64,000 bases of DNA from Aquimarina sp. AU474. Lineage in GTDB: Bacteria > Bacteroidota > Bacteroidia > Flavobacteriales > Flavobacteriaceae. Below, piece after piece: positions 9,323 to 17,647 of the stretch. Where the stretch lies: positions 310,001 through 374,000 of the forward strand of contig NZ_OMPE01000005.1 of NCBI RefSeq assembly GCF_900312815.1, given 5' to 3'. Position 1 is the stretch's first letter. Each line of letters starts with the position of its first letter. The notes below the pieces were generated by a model that saw only the letters and a list, made by a program, of their open reading frames with translations, was not told the origin of the DNA and did not search any database. The translations under genes were made by a program, and so were the position numbers.

Positions 9323-10728
9323 CACATTATAATATTAAAACCTAGTTGAACTGTAGCCCCATTAGCCTTTGCAAGGTTAGTATAATCAAATAGATTATTA
9401 GCCGAAATATAAAAATTTATTTTATCAATATGGGTAGATAACAAAAACCCTACATTATAATAAGAATAATCATCTACAGTATACGTTACTTTTGTTCTCA
9501 AAAACTTAGATAACCGTTTGTAGTAAAAAAGTGAGGCTGCATATTGTGGCCTTTTAGGCCTAAACTGCATAAATACCTGGACTCCCAGTGCATCTAAATA
9601 AGGAGGGTCCTCTCCTTCTATACAATTATAGCATGTGCCATCGTCGTATTGGTTAAAAGAGTATCTAAGTGAACCATTTAACTTTAAGGGCCTCATTGTA
9701 ATATAACTTGTACTTAATGTATCCAACGGAATGGCTTCTTCTAATTCATCCAGAAAATCTTGAGATTCTGCTCCAGAAAACTGAATTGGAGTTTCGAAAC
9801 CCTCAAAAACATAATTCCCTCGTGCTCGATAGGTTTCTACATCATTTGTATAAAAAATAACTCCGAGGTCATTAACACTACCTGTTAAATTTAACTGTTC
9901 ATTAATCTTATGAGTAACACCTATATCAACTCCAACTCCTAAGTTACCACCAAGGAGCGCTCTTCCTATTAATTTATTTACAATCTCTTTACCCTGTTGA
10001 GCATCAGTATTATCTGCAATATCTCTAAGAGATGCATAACCAGCCGTTCTTAAAGTTACATTGGCATTACTCACAATATGCTGGTAAATATTATTTCCTT
10101 GTGGGGTTTCTACAGTTGTAAAAGTACCGCTATTACGAGCAGTTCTAGCATGAAACAAACTAGAGTATAGTTTTGCTCTTGCTCCAAAAGTTAATTTTTT
10201 ATTTACTTTTTTATTATATCCAAAATGATACACCATCAACAATTCTCCTGATGCACTAATGTTCGAAAATCGAAAAGGTTGATTAATAAAATCACGATTA
10301 CCTTGATATGCCAGAACAGCAAAATCTTTAGGAAAATATCCTATGAGATCTAATTCTTGATATACTCCACCCGAAAAATATACATCCCGATGTTTTTTAC
10401 TCTTCCAACCAAAATTAACCACTTCTAGTTGCTGAGTAAGAGTTAAATAATCATTACTAGTAAGTTTATTTAATGTAGTTTCTATTTTTTCATTAATACT
10501 CCTTCCATCATCAGCAAAAACATCAAAAAGCGTAGCACCTCGTAGCCCAACATTTGTATGAAACTGTGATAAAAACGGCACTCCCAAATGACGTTTAAAC
10601 TTAATATCTGCTCCAGGGTTACTCATCAATGATTGCGGTAGGTCGGTGAAGTCGTATAGCGTTTCTTTATTTTGCGAATACACACAAGAGCCCCATAAGA
10701 ATATACTCAAATATATAACTGCTCTCAT
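9322..10728 (-). CDS. DUF5723-type outer membrane beta-barrel protein
   Basis: A 468-residue exported protein with a signal peptide ending near CVYSQ. The body is made of alternating aromatic/polar strands with glycine-aspartate turns and ends with an amphipathic strand (VQLGFNIIM), as expected for a barrel. The N-terminal LYDFTDLPQSLMSNPGADIKF and the VPFLSQFHTNVG pattern match the DUF5723 proteins of Bacteroidetes, which are uncharacterised. It overlaps the upstream lipoprotein gene by 4 bp (ATGA) and the downstream gene by 1 bp, so the three products are probably made together and may form one envelope assembly. Confidence 0.8.
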   Translation of the reverse strand: MRAVIYLSIFLWGSCVYSQNKETLYDFTDLPQSLMSNPGADIKFKRHLGVPFLSQFHTNVGLRGATLFDVFADDGRSINEKIETTLNKLTSNDYLTLTQQLEVVNFGWKSKKHRDVYFSGGVYQELDLIGYFPKDFAVLAYQGNRDFINQPFRFSNISASGELLMVYHFGYNKKVNKKLTFGARAKLYSSLFHARTARNSGTFTTVETPQGNNIYQHIVSNANVTLRTAGYASLRDIADNTDAQQGKEIVNKLIGRALLGGNLGVGVDIGVTHKINEQLNLTGSVNDLGVIFYTNDVETYRARGNYVFEGFETPIQFSGAESQDFLDELEEAIPLDTLSTSYITMRPLKLNGSLRYSFNQYDDGTCYNCIEGEDPPYLDALGVQVFMQFRPKRPQYAASLFYYKRLSKFLRTKVTYTVDDYSYYNVGFLLSTHIDKINFYISANNLFDYTNLAKANGATVQLGFNIIM

Positions 10729-11303
10729 AATTCGTAATTAATAAAATAGGTTCCTTTAGATCTTAATTCTAAAACTCCTAGTAAACCACTATTTACATTT
10801 TGAACTCTAATAGATGACACTAATCTATTCGCATCTCCCAACACATTAATAGTAGCATTATCCAAAACGATAATCTCTGTAGTCACTACAGGTTCTGTTC
10901 CCGGGCCGTTCCCCGATTCGGCAGTAATGCTAAACGAAGGACCAATACGCTGACCTCCCGAATTCAGGAAGCCAAAATCAAAATCAAAACTTCTTTGGAT
11001 GGTGTTACGAAATTCAAAAGTTAACTCAACGCGATCTAAGTTATCTACAACAAAGTCCGTTCCTAAAAGATCATAGTTTAACGTGTCGTTCACTACAACT
11101 TCTGGAATTATGATAGAAGGATCCAAATCAGGATCAATAAACTGACTAGTATCAAACCTTGAAAAAATGAAATCAACTTCAAAAACAGGTGTAAGTACTA
11201 CATCTTCGACCTGATCAAAATCCACATCTTTTACGCAAGAACCCGATATCAATGCTACACAAAAAATGTATAGCATTACATAAAACTTTTTTGTTTTCAT
11301 CAT
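10725..11303 (-). CDS. Hypothetical lipoprotein, first gene of the DUF5723 operon
   Basis: 192 residues with a type II signal peptide; the lipobox is LISGSC, with Cys at about residue 23. The mature part is acidic, rich in Asp, Val and Phe (VDFIFSRFDTSQF and others), and looks all-beta, with a repeated pattern suggesting an immunoglobulin-like or LEA-like fold. I do not recognise a named family. It starts the operon and overlaps the DUF5723 gene by 4 bp. Membrane anchoring next to a barrel protein suggests a periplasmic or surface partner; that is inference. Confidence 0.75.
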   Translation of the reverse strand: MMKTKKFYVMLYIFCVALISGSCVKDVDFDQVEDVVLTPVFEVDFIFSRFDTSQFIDPDLDPSIIIPEVVVNDTLNYDLLGTDFVVDNLDRVELTFEFRNTIQRSFDFDFGFLNSGGQRIGPSFSITAESGNGPGTEPVVTTEIIVLDNATINVLGDANRLVSSIRVQNVNSGLLGVLELRSKGTYFINYEL

Positions 11304-11347
11304 AGGGGCAAATGATTTATAGTAGACTAAAATACAAATATTTATTT

Positions 11348-12034
11348 CTACAAATGTTTTTTAATATTTTTTAGTTGTGAAACTTGAACATTTCGTAACG
11401 GTAACTTTTCATTATGATAATTAAAACAAATAGTTCTTAGACCTAATGCCTCTGCTCCCAAAATATCCGCCTCATAATTATCTCCTATCATTATACTATT
11501 ACCCGTTTCAGCCCCTGAAACCTTCATAGCATGTTCAAAAATAATAGGGTTTGGTTTTTTTACTCCTACTTCTTCACTATTAGTGATCGTCTTAAAATAT
11601 TCTTTTATCTCAGAATTAGACAATTTATTTTGCTGTACTTCTCTAAAACCATTGGTAATAATATGCATTTCATATTTTGGTTTTAGATACTCTAATAAAT
11701 CTTTCGCTCCCTCAATCAAATAATTGTTAAGAGGTAAAAAAGAAATATAATCCTCAGACATTTGATCTATGATTTCTAAAGAGAATTGAGTATCAAGAGC
11801 TGTAAAAGCATCTATTAGTCGACCTCTTCTGAGTTCTTTTTTACTTACTTTTTCTTCTCTGTAAAGTTTCCAATATTTCATATTGATAGGTTGATAAACT
11901 TCTAGAAAAGAATCTATTTCACGATTTATCTGAAACTTATTAAAAACCATCTCAAACGCTAATGAAGAGTTTTTATCAAAATCCCAAAGTGTATGATCTA
12001 GATCAAAAAAAATATGCTTTATTACATTATTCAT
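11348..12034 (-). CDS. yjjG: HAD-superfamily nucleotidase, YjjG type
   Basis: Predicted HAD phosphatase of the noncanonical pyrimidine nucleotidase group. Motif I is FFDLDHTLWDFD (about 9-20), carrying the nucleophile and acid Asp pair. Motif II is ITNGF (about 119). The motif III lysine lies in GVKKPNP (about 156). Motif IV is MIGDNYEADILGA (about 179). The helical cap (about 20-90) is the C1 type. At 228 residues it is normal for YjjG. Its start overlaps the preceding deacetylase-like gene by 8 bp, so the two are co-transcribed. Substrate specificity is by family only. Confidence 0.87.
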   Translation of the reverse strand: MNNVIKHIFFDLDHTLWDFDKNSSLAFEMVFNKFQINREIDSFLEVYQPINMKYWKLYREEKVSKKELRRGRLIDAFTALDTQFSLEIIDQMSEDYISFLPLNNYLIEGAKDLLEYLKPKYEMHIITNGFREVQQNKLSNSEIKEYFKTITNSEEVGVKKPNPIIFEHAMKVSGAETGNSIMIGDNYEADILGAEALGLRTICFNYHNEKLPLRNVQVSQLKNIKKHL

Positions 12035-13331
12035 TATCTATATTCCAAATAAAGTTAAAAATTGATTTCCAAAATGACTGATGGTGAATATCGCTAAATA
12101 CAGTATTACTAAACACAGGGATAAAAGTTCCTTTAACCTCTTTAACCCTATCCATATATGCAATAAGCTCATTTCTAACCTCTCTTTCTGTATCCATATC
12201 TTCTCTTTGACCCAAATTAGCAAAGCAAAAAGGATATACCATCAAAGGCGTTTGTACTTCATAATCCAAATCATAAAACATAAAGGGAGTGCAAGTACCC
12301 GCCCTAAAACCAGAATACTTTGAATATCCCATAGAGTAATCCTCTCCTATCTCAAGTTCAACAAAATTACGATAAGCCTCTGGTAGTTTTATTTTAAAAA
12401 AAGAACACATTGAATATTTCAATCTTCTATTCAAAATGCCTTCAATTCTTTCCTTTTCCTTTTTTAAGATGGGCAACTCACATACTGCCTCATAAGATGC
12501 TTTCAAACCTACATCAACATAATCTCCTATATGTTTTATAACGGTGCGGTGCTGGGGTTTGTTGTATCCTATATTTTTTTCGTAATTAGAATAATCCCCA
12601 ATCCCGAATAAAACTTTAGCTTTTCTTTTCTTTTTTTTCTGAAGTTCAATGATAAAATCAAAAACATCATAAGGATCCCTTTTCAATCCCAGTAAGGTTT
12701 TAAATCTATCTGTAAACTCATCCAATTTCAAACTCCACAAATCACGTACACCTCCTCCAATAGAACGTAATATTCCTTTGTTTTTATACGCAAAGGTCTC
12801 ACTAACAGACACAACAGGCATTATCGAAAATTTTCTTTCTCCAAACTGAAGATTTGGATATTTTTCTAAAAGAATTTTCATGAATTTGGAAGCCCATACA
12901 TCAATAACAGGGAATTGCAAGAAATCATGCTTATAAGCAACGCTTTCTATAGCCGGAAATCTACCCATGACATCTTTAACATGCGGCATATATTCCTCGT
13001 ACCTAGTAAGCAGGTAAAACGAAGCAGCGAAAATATCAAAAGGTAATGCCGAAACTTCTTGTTTTACTTCAAAAAAACATTTGGTATCTTCCCAAGAAGA
13101 TACTTGCACATCAACATCATTTAATCCATGTTCAAAAAGTAAATCAACACTCTGAAAATACAATTCCTTTCCCAATGGTTGCTTTCCATAAGAAAATTTG
13201 GGTCCGTCATGAGCAATAAATGTTTCTATTTTAGACGTTAAATCAACATCCAAACCCAAAATACGTTTACAAATCTGCTTAAAAGTATAGGATACTCTTG
13301 GTGTTACTTTTTGTGTATGTATTAATAACAT
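12027..13331 (-). CDS. Polysaccharide deacetylase-like protein with degenerate catalytic motifs
   Basis: 434 residues, related to a Bacteroidetes group of cytosolic NodB-like polysaccharide deacetylases: conserved framework segments include LLTRYEEY (107-114), HIGDYVDVGL and GYSKYSGFRAGTCTPFMFYDL. The catalytic positions look lost. The metal-binding Asp motif normally written as DVD before the AYKNKG segment reads SVSET (175-179). The His expected in a GLHPSY-like motif is Lys277 (GLKASY). The SRQH-like motif reads SMCS (307-310). The protein may therefore be a non-catalytic relative. Comparison with active members is from memory. It is co-transcribed with the HAD phosphatase; no signal peptide is seen. 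Confidence 0.75.
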   Translation of the reverse strand: MLLIHTQKVTPRVSYTFKQICKRILGLDVDLTSKIETFIAHDGPKFSYGKQPLGKELYFQSVDLLFEHGLNDVDVQVSSWEDTKCFFEVKQEVSALPFDIFAASFYLLTRYEEYMPHVKDVMGRFPAIESVAYKHDFLQFPVIDVWASKFMKILLEKYPNLQFGERKFSIMPVVSVSETFAYKNKGILRSIGGGVRDLWSLKLDEFTDRFKTLLGLKRDPYDVFDFIIELQKKKKRKAKVLFGIGDYSNYEKNIGYNKPQHRTVIKHIGDYVDVGLKASYEAVCELPILKKEKERIEGILNRRLKYSMCSFFKIKLPEAYRNFVELEIGEDYSMGYSKYSGFRAGTCTPFMFYDLDYEVQTPLMVYPFCFANLGQREDMDTEREVRNELIAYMDRVKEVKGTFIPVFSNTVFSDIHHQSFWKSIFNFIWNIDNE

Positions 13332-13382
13332 ATTTCTAATTACAGATTAGATTTATAACAATAATAAGATGCCCTTTTTTAT

Positions 13383-14078
13383 TTATAATATCGATTCGTC
13401 TGCAAAGCTAAAATAGCTTTTTTCTCCAATAATAAGGTGATCCAATACTTTAATATCTAAACTTACCCCTGCTTGTTTCAGTTTTTGTGTTAACTCTTTA
13501 TCGGATGTACTGGGTTGCACAGAACCGCTTGGATGATTATGAGCAATAATCATACTGGTAGCCCCATACTCTAAAGCATTTCGAAAAACCACTCTAACAT
13601 CAACCAATGTTCCTGTCTTTCCGCCAACGCTTATTTGTTTTTGTTGAAGCACTTTGTTAGCATTGTTAAGATACAAAACCCAAAACTCTTCATGTTCTAA
13701 ATCCCCAATAACAAGATCGAATAATTGGTACGCATCTTTACTACTATTTATTTTAGGTATTGGTGTTATATCTTCTTTTCTTCTTCGTCCTAATTCTAAG
13801 CCCGCAACTATAGATACAGCTTTTGCCTCTCCAATACCTTTAAAAGTCATTAGTTGTTTTACTGATAGTCTCCCTAGTTTATTAATGTCATGATCAACAC
13901 TTGCCAAAATTCTTTTACTTAATGCTACTGCACTCTCATTTCGATTACCCGACCCTACAAGTACAGCTATTAATTCTGCATCACTTAAAGAATTTTTCCC
14001 TTTGACGATTAATTTCTCCCTTGGACGATCATTTTCATTCCATTCCTTGATAGAAAAAGAAGAGTTTTGCTCGTTCAT
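13383..14078 (-). CDS. radC: RadC family JAB-domain protein
   Basis: 231 residues, full length for RadC. An N-terminal helix-hairpin-helix region (KQLMTFKGIGEAKAVSI, about 68-84) precedes a JAB/MPN metalloprotease-like domain whose signature HNHPSG (180-185) and following Asp193 (SDKE) would bind zinc. The N-terminal IKEWNENDRPREKL is typical. The biochemical role is uncertain: the old DNA-repair assignment is weak, and the family is often found with mobile elements, but nothing mobile is seen here. Confidence 0.92.
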   Translation of the reverse strand: MNEQNSSFSIKEWNENDRPREKLIVKGKNSLSDAELIAVLVGSGNRNESAVALSKRILASVDHDINKLGRLSVKQLMTFKGIGEAKAVSIVAGLELGRRRKEDITPIPKINSSKDAYQLFDLVIGDLEHEEFWVLYLNNANKVLQQKQISVGGKTGTLVDVRVVFRNALEYGATSMIIAHNHPSGSVQPSTSDKELTQKLKQAGVSLDIKVLDHLIIGEKSYFSFADESIL

Positions 14079-14223
14079 TTATTAACTTTTATGATTAAAT
14101 CGAAAAAAATATTTCTATTAGTAAGTATAAACTATTTATCTCAAATACAACAGATTATTGCATTATTAATCTAATAAAAGAAGCATCTTGTTTTTAATTA
14201 TCCTTCAAGAAATCCAGTATATA

Positions 14224-14255
14224 TTTGTTTGAAAATGAAAGTTTTACTATATTTG
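14224..14255 (+). promoter_or_regulatory. Promoter with full Bacteroidetes -33/-7 elements
   Basis: TTTG at 14224-14227, a 20-nt spacer, and TATATTTG at 14248-14255. It lies 52 nt upstream of the next start codon and is one of the best promoter matches in the window. Confidence 0.65.
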
Positions 14256-14307
14256 GGCACCCTTAATCTAAAAATGAATAATTTAACACCTTCAAATTAA
14301 CCTATTT

Positions 14308-14751
14308 ATGAAGAATATTTTTACTATCGTTTTACTTCTATCAACTTTAAGTTTTTACGGACAGGATAAGAAGGTTTCCTTTTTGAATTTAGTAGGAAAT
14401 AACATACAAGTGCCTCGTGGATGTGAAGCTCAATCTGAGTATGAATTACAGGCTTGTAATGGAACATCAATAAAATGGGATTACTATACTGATGATATGT
14501 TATCTGCTGTTTTTGAAGCTACAATTAGTGCTTTTGCAGAAAGTAATTCTTCTAAAACAGAAGTAACTTTTACTTCTTTTGGCTCTCAGTTAAAAGGATA
14601 TAAATTTAAAATGGGTACAACCTATCAGTACTTCTTAAGAGGTACAATAAAAGATCAACCATTAATGATAAATTTAGGAACACCTAAAGATATCGCTAGT
14701 AATGATGATTTAGATGGGTTTTTAAGTCTATTCTTTGATGAAGTAGGTTAA
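14308..14751 (+). CDS. Small secreted protein of unknown function
   Basis: 147 residues with a Sec signal peptide ending near FYGQ (about residue 18). The mature protein has two cysteines close together (GCEAQSEYELQAC, about 35-47) that could form a disulfide, and a mixed alpha/beta pattern. No named family is recognised. It is a single-gene transcription unit: a strong promoter lies upstream and a terminator directly after the stop, which suggests it is expressed in its own right. Confidence 0.75.
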   Translation: MKNIFTIVLLLSTLSFYGQDKKVSFLNLVGNNIQVPRGCEAQSEYELQACNGTSIKWDYYTDDMLSAVFEATISAFAESNSSKTEVTFTSFGSQLKGYKFKMGTTYQYFLRGTIKDQPLMINLGTPKDIASNDDLDGFLSLFFDEVG

Positions 14752-14771
14752 TTATATACAATATATATGTA

Positions 14772-14799
14772 AAGGCAGCTCTTATGGGCTGCCTTTTTT
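14772..14799 (+). terminator. Rho-independent terminator
   Basis: Arms AAGGCAGC and GCTGCCTT with an 8-nt loop, followed by a T run; 20 bp after the stop of the small secreted protein. Confidence 0.85.
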
Positions 14800-14820
14800 A
14801 TTTTATATAAAATAATATCT

Positions 14821-14828
14821 TATTTTTG
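14821..14828 (+). promoter_or_regulatory. Candidate -7 box for the DUF1569/PaiB-like pair
   Basis: TATTTTTG fits TAnnTTTG and is 27 nt before the ATG at 14856. It overlaps the in-frame TTG at 14826, arguing against that codon as a start. Confidence 0.45.
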
Positions 14829-14855
14829 ATATTATCCATCCAAAAACCTCTTTTC

Positions 14856-15299
14856 ATGAAATCCTTATTCGAAGAATCAACCTTACAGGAAATAGCGGAT
14901 AGAATTAACAAAGTTTCAGACTCCAGTAATCCTTCTTGGGGAAAGATGAATGCGTCTCAGATGTTTTATCATTGTCAATTTCCTTTAAAGATAGCTATGC
15001 AAAAAGAGCACCCAGAACTTAAACCTAATTTTTTGGCTAAACTCTTTTTCAAGAAATCTATGTATAATGACAAACCTTGGAGAAAAAACTTACCTACTCA
15101 TTCCAAACTAAGAGTAGTTGATCAAAAAGAATTTGAAAAAGAAAAACAAGAATTATTAGATTTGGTATCAGAGTTCTCTAATAAACGAGATCAAAAAGAA
15201 TGGGCTCCTCATCCCATGTTTGGAAAATTTTCCCAAGATCAATGGGGAAAAATGCAATACAAACACCTTGACCATCATCTTCAACAATTTAAAGCATAA
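14856..15299 (+). CDS. DUF1569 family protein (DinB-like four-helix fold)
   Basis: 147 residues from the ATG at 14856. The ASQMFYHCQFPLKIA segment and the closing HLDHHLQQF pattern are characteristic of DUF1569, a member of the DinB-like putative metalloenzyme superfamily, where the spaced histidines may bind a metal. Cytosolic, no signal peptide. The biochemical role is unknown. The gene ends 5 bp before the PaiB-like gene, so the two are co-transcribed. Confidence 0.82.
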   Translation: MKSLFEESTLQEIADRINKVSDSSNPSWGKMNASQMFYHCQFPLKIAMQKEHPELKPNFLAKLFFKKSMYNDKPWRKNLPTHSKLRVVDQKEFEKEKQELLDLVSEFSNKRDQKEWAPHPMFGKFSQDQWGKMQYKHLDHHLQQFKA

Positions 15300-15304
15300 T
15301 ATTA

Positions 15305-15904
15305 GTGTATCCACCAAAACACCATCAAGATTACAACATTGATAATATTAAAGAAGTAGCTAAGGCATATCCTTTTGCTACATTAATATCTGCGAATAAT
15401 AGCATTCCTTTTATTACTCATGCTCCGTTAATTTTTCATGGAAAAAAACTTGTTGGACATATTGATGCGAATAACCCGCACACTCAGTTTTTAAAAGACA
15501 ACCATTCTATCACTAGTGTTTTCCAGGGACCTCAAACCTATATTTCTCCTTCTATTTACTCTACAAAGCAGCTGCCCACATGGAATTATATTATTACACA
15601 TGCGATCGGAAAGGTAAATCAAATAAAAGACCCGATTACTATAAAACAATCTATGGTTACAATGACCGAATTTCTAGAAAATCCAGATCATAAGTTTACC
15701 CTAGATATAAACGATCAAAGAATGGATCGTTTACTTCCTTACATTCATTGTTTTGAAATTGAGGTCGAACAATGGGAAGGAAAATTTAAACTAAGCCAAG
15801 ACAAAGTACCTACAGATATCGAAAACGCAAAGCAAGAACTCATTTTAAATAATCAGAAAAGTGTTGCTGATTTTGTAAATGATATTTTTAAGAGGCATCT
15901 CTAA
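15305..15904 (+). CDS. FMN-binding negative transcriptional regulator, PaiB family
   Basis: 199 residues. The GTG at 15305 is the start because it gives the family N-terminus MYPPKHHQ and lies 5 bp after the previous stop. The split beta-barrel flavin-binding fold is indicated by YPFATLIS, PFITHAPLIF and the HIDANNPH segment; the WNYIITHAIGKV motif is conserved in the PaiB group. The family was named for a Bacillus regulator of protease genes, but most members probably act as small flavin or heme-binding proteins. DNA-binding activity here is not supported by any visible helix-turn-helix. Confidence 0.88.
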   Translation: MYPPKHHQDYNIDNIKEVAKAYPFATLISANNSIPFITHAPLIFHGKKLVGHIDANNPHTQFLKDNHSITSVFQGPQTYISPSIYSTKQLPTWNYIITHAIGKVNQIKDPITIKQSMVTMTEFLENPDHKFTLDINDQRMDRLLPYIHCFEIEVEQWEGKFKLSQDKVPTDIENAKQELILNNQKSVADFVNDIFKRHL

Positions 15905-15928
15905 TGTATACTTTGATAGAAATATAGG

Positions 15929-17281
15929 TTAAAACCAACTTTTTACCTCATCAAAATTTAAACCTCCATAGTTACCACTACTCATTAATAACAAAACAGC
16001 ATTCGAAAAATTCTCTTGTTTTAAATAGTGCTGAAACTCCTCTGGGTTGGTATAAATCAAAAGATCTTTACGATTAAAAGCCTTTTCAATTTGATCTGCA
16101 GAAACCTCTTCTAATTGTTTTATTTTAACCGCGTCTGGTGAATAAAAAACCACAGCTTTATCTGCGGCATTTAATGCACCCTCATATTCTTTTAAAAATT
16201 CAGCATTAAGACTACTATATGTATGTAATTCTAGACAAGCAATTACATTTCTATCCTTGTACTGTTCTTTTACAGCCGTTGTTGTTGCCTTAACTTTGGA
16301 TGGACTATGCGCAAAGTCTTTATAAGCCACTGTAGTCTGATTTTCCGCAATTTTTTCTAATCGTTTAGACGCTCCTTTAAAAGAAGCAATGGCCTCATAA
16401 AAATCATCCTCGTCAATGCCCATATGTTGACAAATCCACTTTGCTCCTGCCAAATTACTTAGATTGTGTCCTCCAAATATTTCTATTGGCATTTCACCTT
16501 CCGGGGTATCTAGCATTGTTTTCCCGTTTTCTATTCTATATTTTGGAGTCGTATACGCAAATTTTCGAATCGGGTTTTCAGTTTGTTCGGCCAGATTTTT
16601 CACTTCATTGTCCTCCTCATTGTACACTAAGGCTCCTCCATTTACTATAGAACTCATAAAAACTTCAAATTGCTTTACATAGTTCTCATATGTCGGGAAT
16701 ACATTAATATGATCCCAAGCTATACCACTCACCAAAGCAATATTTGGTTGATAAAGATGAAATTTTGGCCTGCGATCAATTGGAGACGAAAGATATTCAT
16801 CTCCTTCTAATACCATGAAGTCATTTTCTTCTGTGAGATGTACCATAGTATCAAAACCATCTAATTGCGCGCCTACCATATAATCTACTTCTTTTTCATG
16901 ATAATGCAATACATGCAAAATCATAGATGTAATCGTAGTTTTACCATGAGAACCACCAATAACAACACGAGTTTTGTTTTTAGACTGCTCATATAAAAAC
17001 TCAGGATAAGAATAAATAGTCAAACCTAACTCTTGGGCTTTAAGTAATTCTACATTATCCTGTTTAGCATGCATTCCCAAAATAATAGCATCAAGATCAG
17101 AAGTTATTCTTTCTGCAAACCAACCAAGCTCATTAGGCAATAGCCCATGTCGTTCTAATCTTGATTTTGAAGGTTCAAAAATGGCATCATCACTTCCTGA
17201 TACCTGATATCCTTTTTGGTGTAAAGCAATAGCCAGGTTATGCATTGCACTCCCTCCTATAGCTATAAAATGTACCCGCAT
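15929..17281 (-). CDS. mpl: UDP-N-acetylmuramate--tripeptide ligase, Mpl type (murein recycling)
   Basis: Mur ligase family enzyme of 450 residues. The N-terminal Rossmann domain starts MRVHFIAIGGSAMHNLA. The ATP-binding P-loop is GGSHGKTT (about 107-114). The central domain contains FMVLEGDEYLSS, typical of Mpl, and the C-terminal ligand-binding domain contains KDFAHSPSKVKATT. Mpl joins a recovered murein tripeptide to UDP-MurNAc in the cytosol, and the length and the EGDEY motif favour it over MurC. It is a single gene with a long 366-bp upstream gap; a minus-strand TATATTTA just upstream of the start resembles a -7 box. Confidence 0.85.
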   Translation of the reverse strand: MRVHFIAIGGSAMHNLAIALHQKGYQVSGSDDAIFEPSKSRLERHGLLPNELGWFAERITSDLDAIILGMHAKQDNVELLKAQELGLTIYSYPEFLYEQSKNKTRVVIGGSHGKTTITSMILHVLHYHEKEVDYMVGAQLDGFDTMVHLTEENDFMVLEGDEYLSSPIDRRPKFHLYQPNIALVSGIAWDHINVFPTYENYVKQFEVFMSSIVNGGALVYNEEDNEVKNLAEQTENPIRKFAYTTPKYRIENGKTMLDTPEGEMPIEIFGGHNLSNLAGAKWICQHMGIDEDDFYEAIASFKGASKRLEKIAENQTTVAYKDFAHSPSKVKATTTAVKEQYKDRNVIACLELHTYSSLNAEFLKEYEGALNAADKAVVFYSPDAVKIKQLEEVSADQIEKAFNRKDLLIYTNPEEFQHYLKQENFSNAVLLLMSSGNYGGLNFDEVKSWF

Positions 17282-17647
17282 AGTAGTTTTTTAAATCTCT
17301 TGGTAAATATACGACCTACAACTAATAATAAAAGACACAGGTAATGAAAAAAAAACAAAAAGTAAGCATCGAAACCTAAGTGTAAAAGAATAAAATTGCT
17401 CCCTCACCGATCTACATAGTCCACTAAGCGAAACGTATCTTTCCCTCATTTATGGTTTTACACATCGCTTCTTATCACTTTCTTGGTATTAGATTCGATT
17501 AATTATACGTTTTAATTTATAATAACAAAATTGTTAAGACTCGTTTCAAATACGTAGCTTTATGATGTTATTTTCAGACTGAAAATGTTTACTAAATAAA
17601 TTTTGGTATACGTATTGTTTGAGTTTGTTTAACAACCTAAAATCTTT
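17282..17647. other. 366-bp intergenic stretch without a recognised gene
   Basis: Divergent control region of mpl and the macroglobulin gene. It contains an inverted repeat, GTGTAAAA near 17390 and TTTTACAC near 17455, about 60 nt apart, and a nine-A run near 17345. No hairpin abuts the A run, so it is not a convincing terminator. No promoter with both boxes is clear on either strand. Confidence 0.4.

Noticed and set aside
13383..14078. RadC as a marker of a mobile island
   Set aside because: The flanking genes are ordinary chromosomal ones and no integrase, repeats or shift in composition were seen.
17345..17460. Minus-strand small RNA in the mpl/macroglobulin gap, suggested by a nine-A run and an 8-bp inverted repeat
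   Set aside because: No stable hairpin adjoins the T tract, and no promoter with both elements was found.
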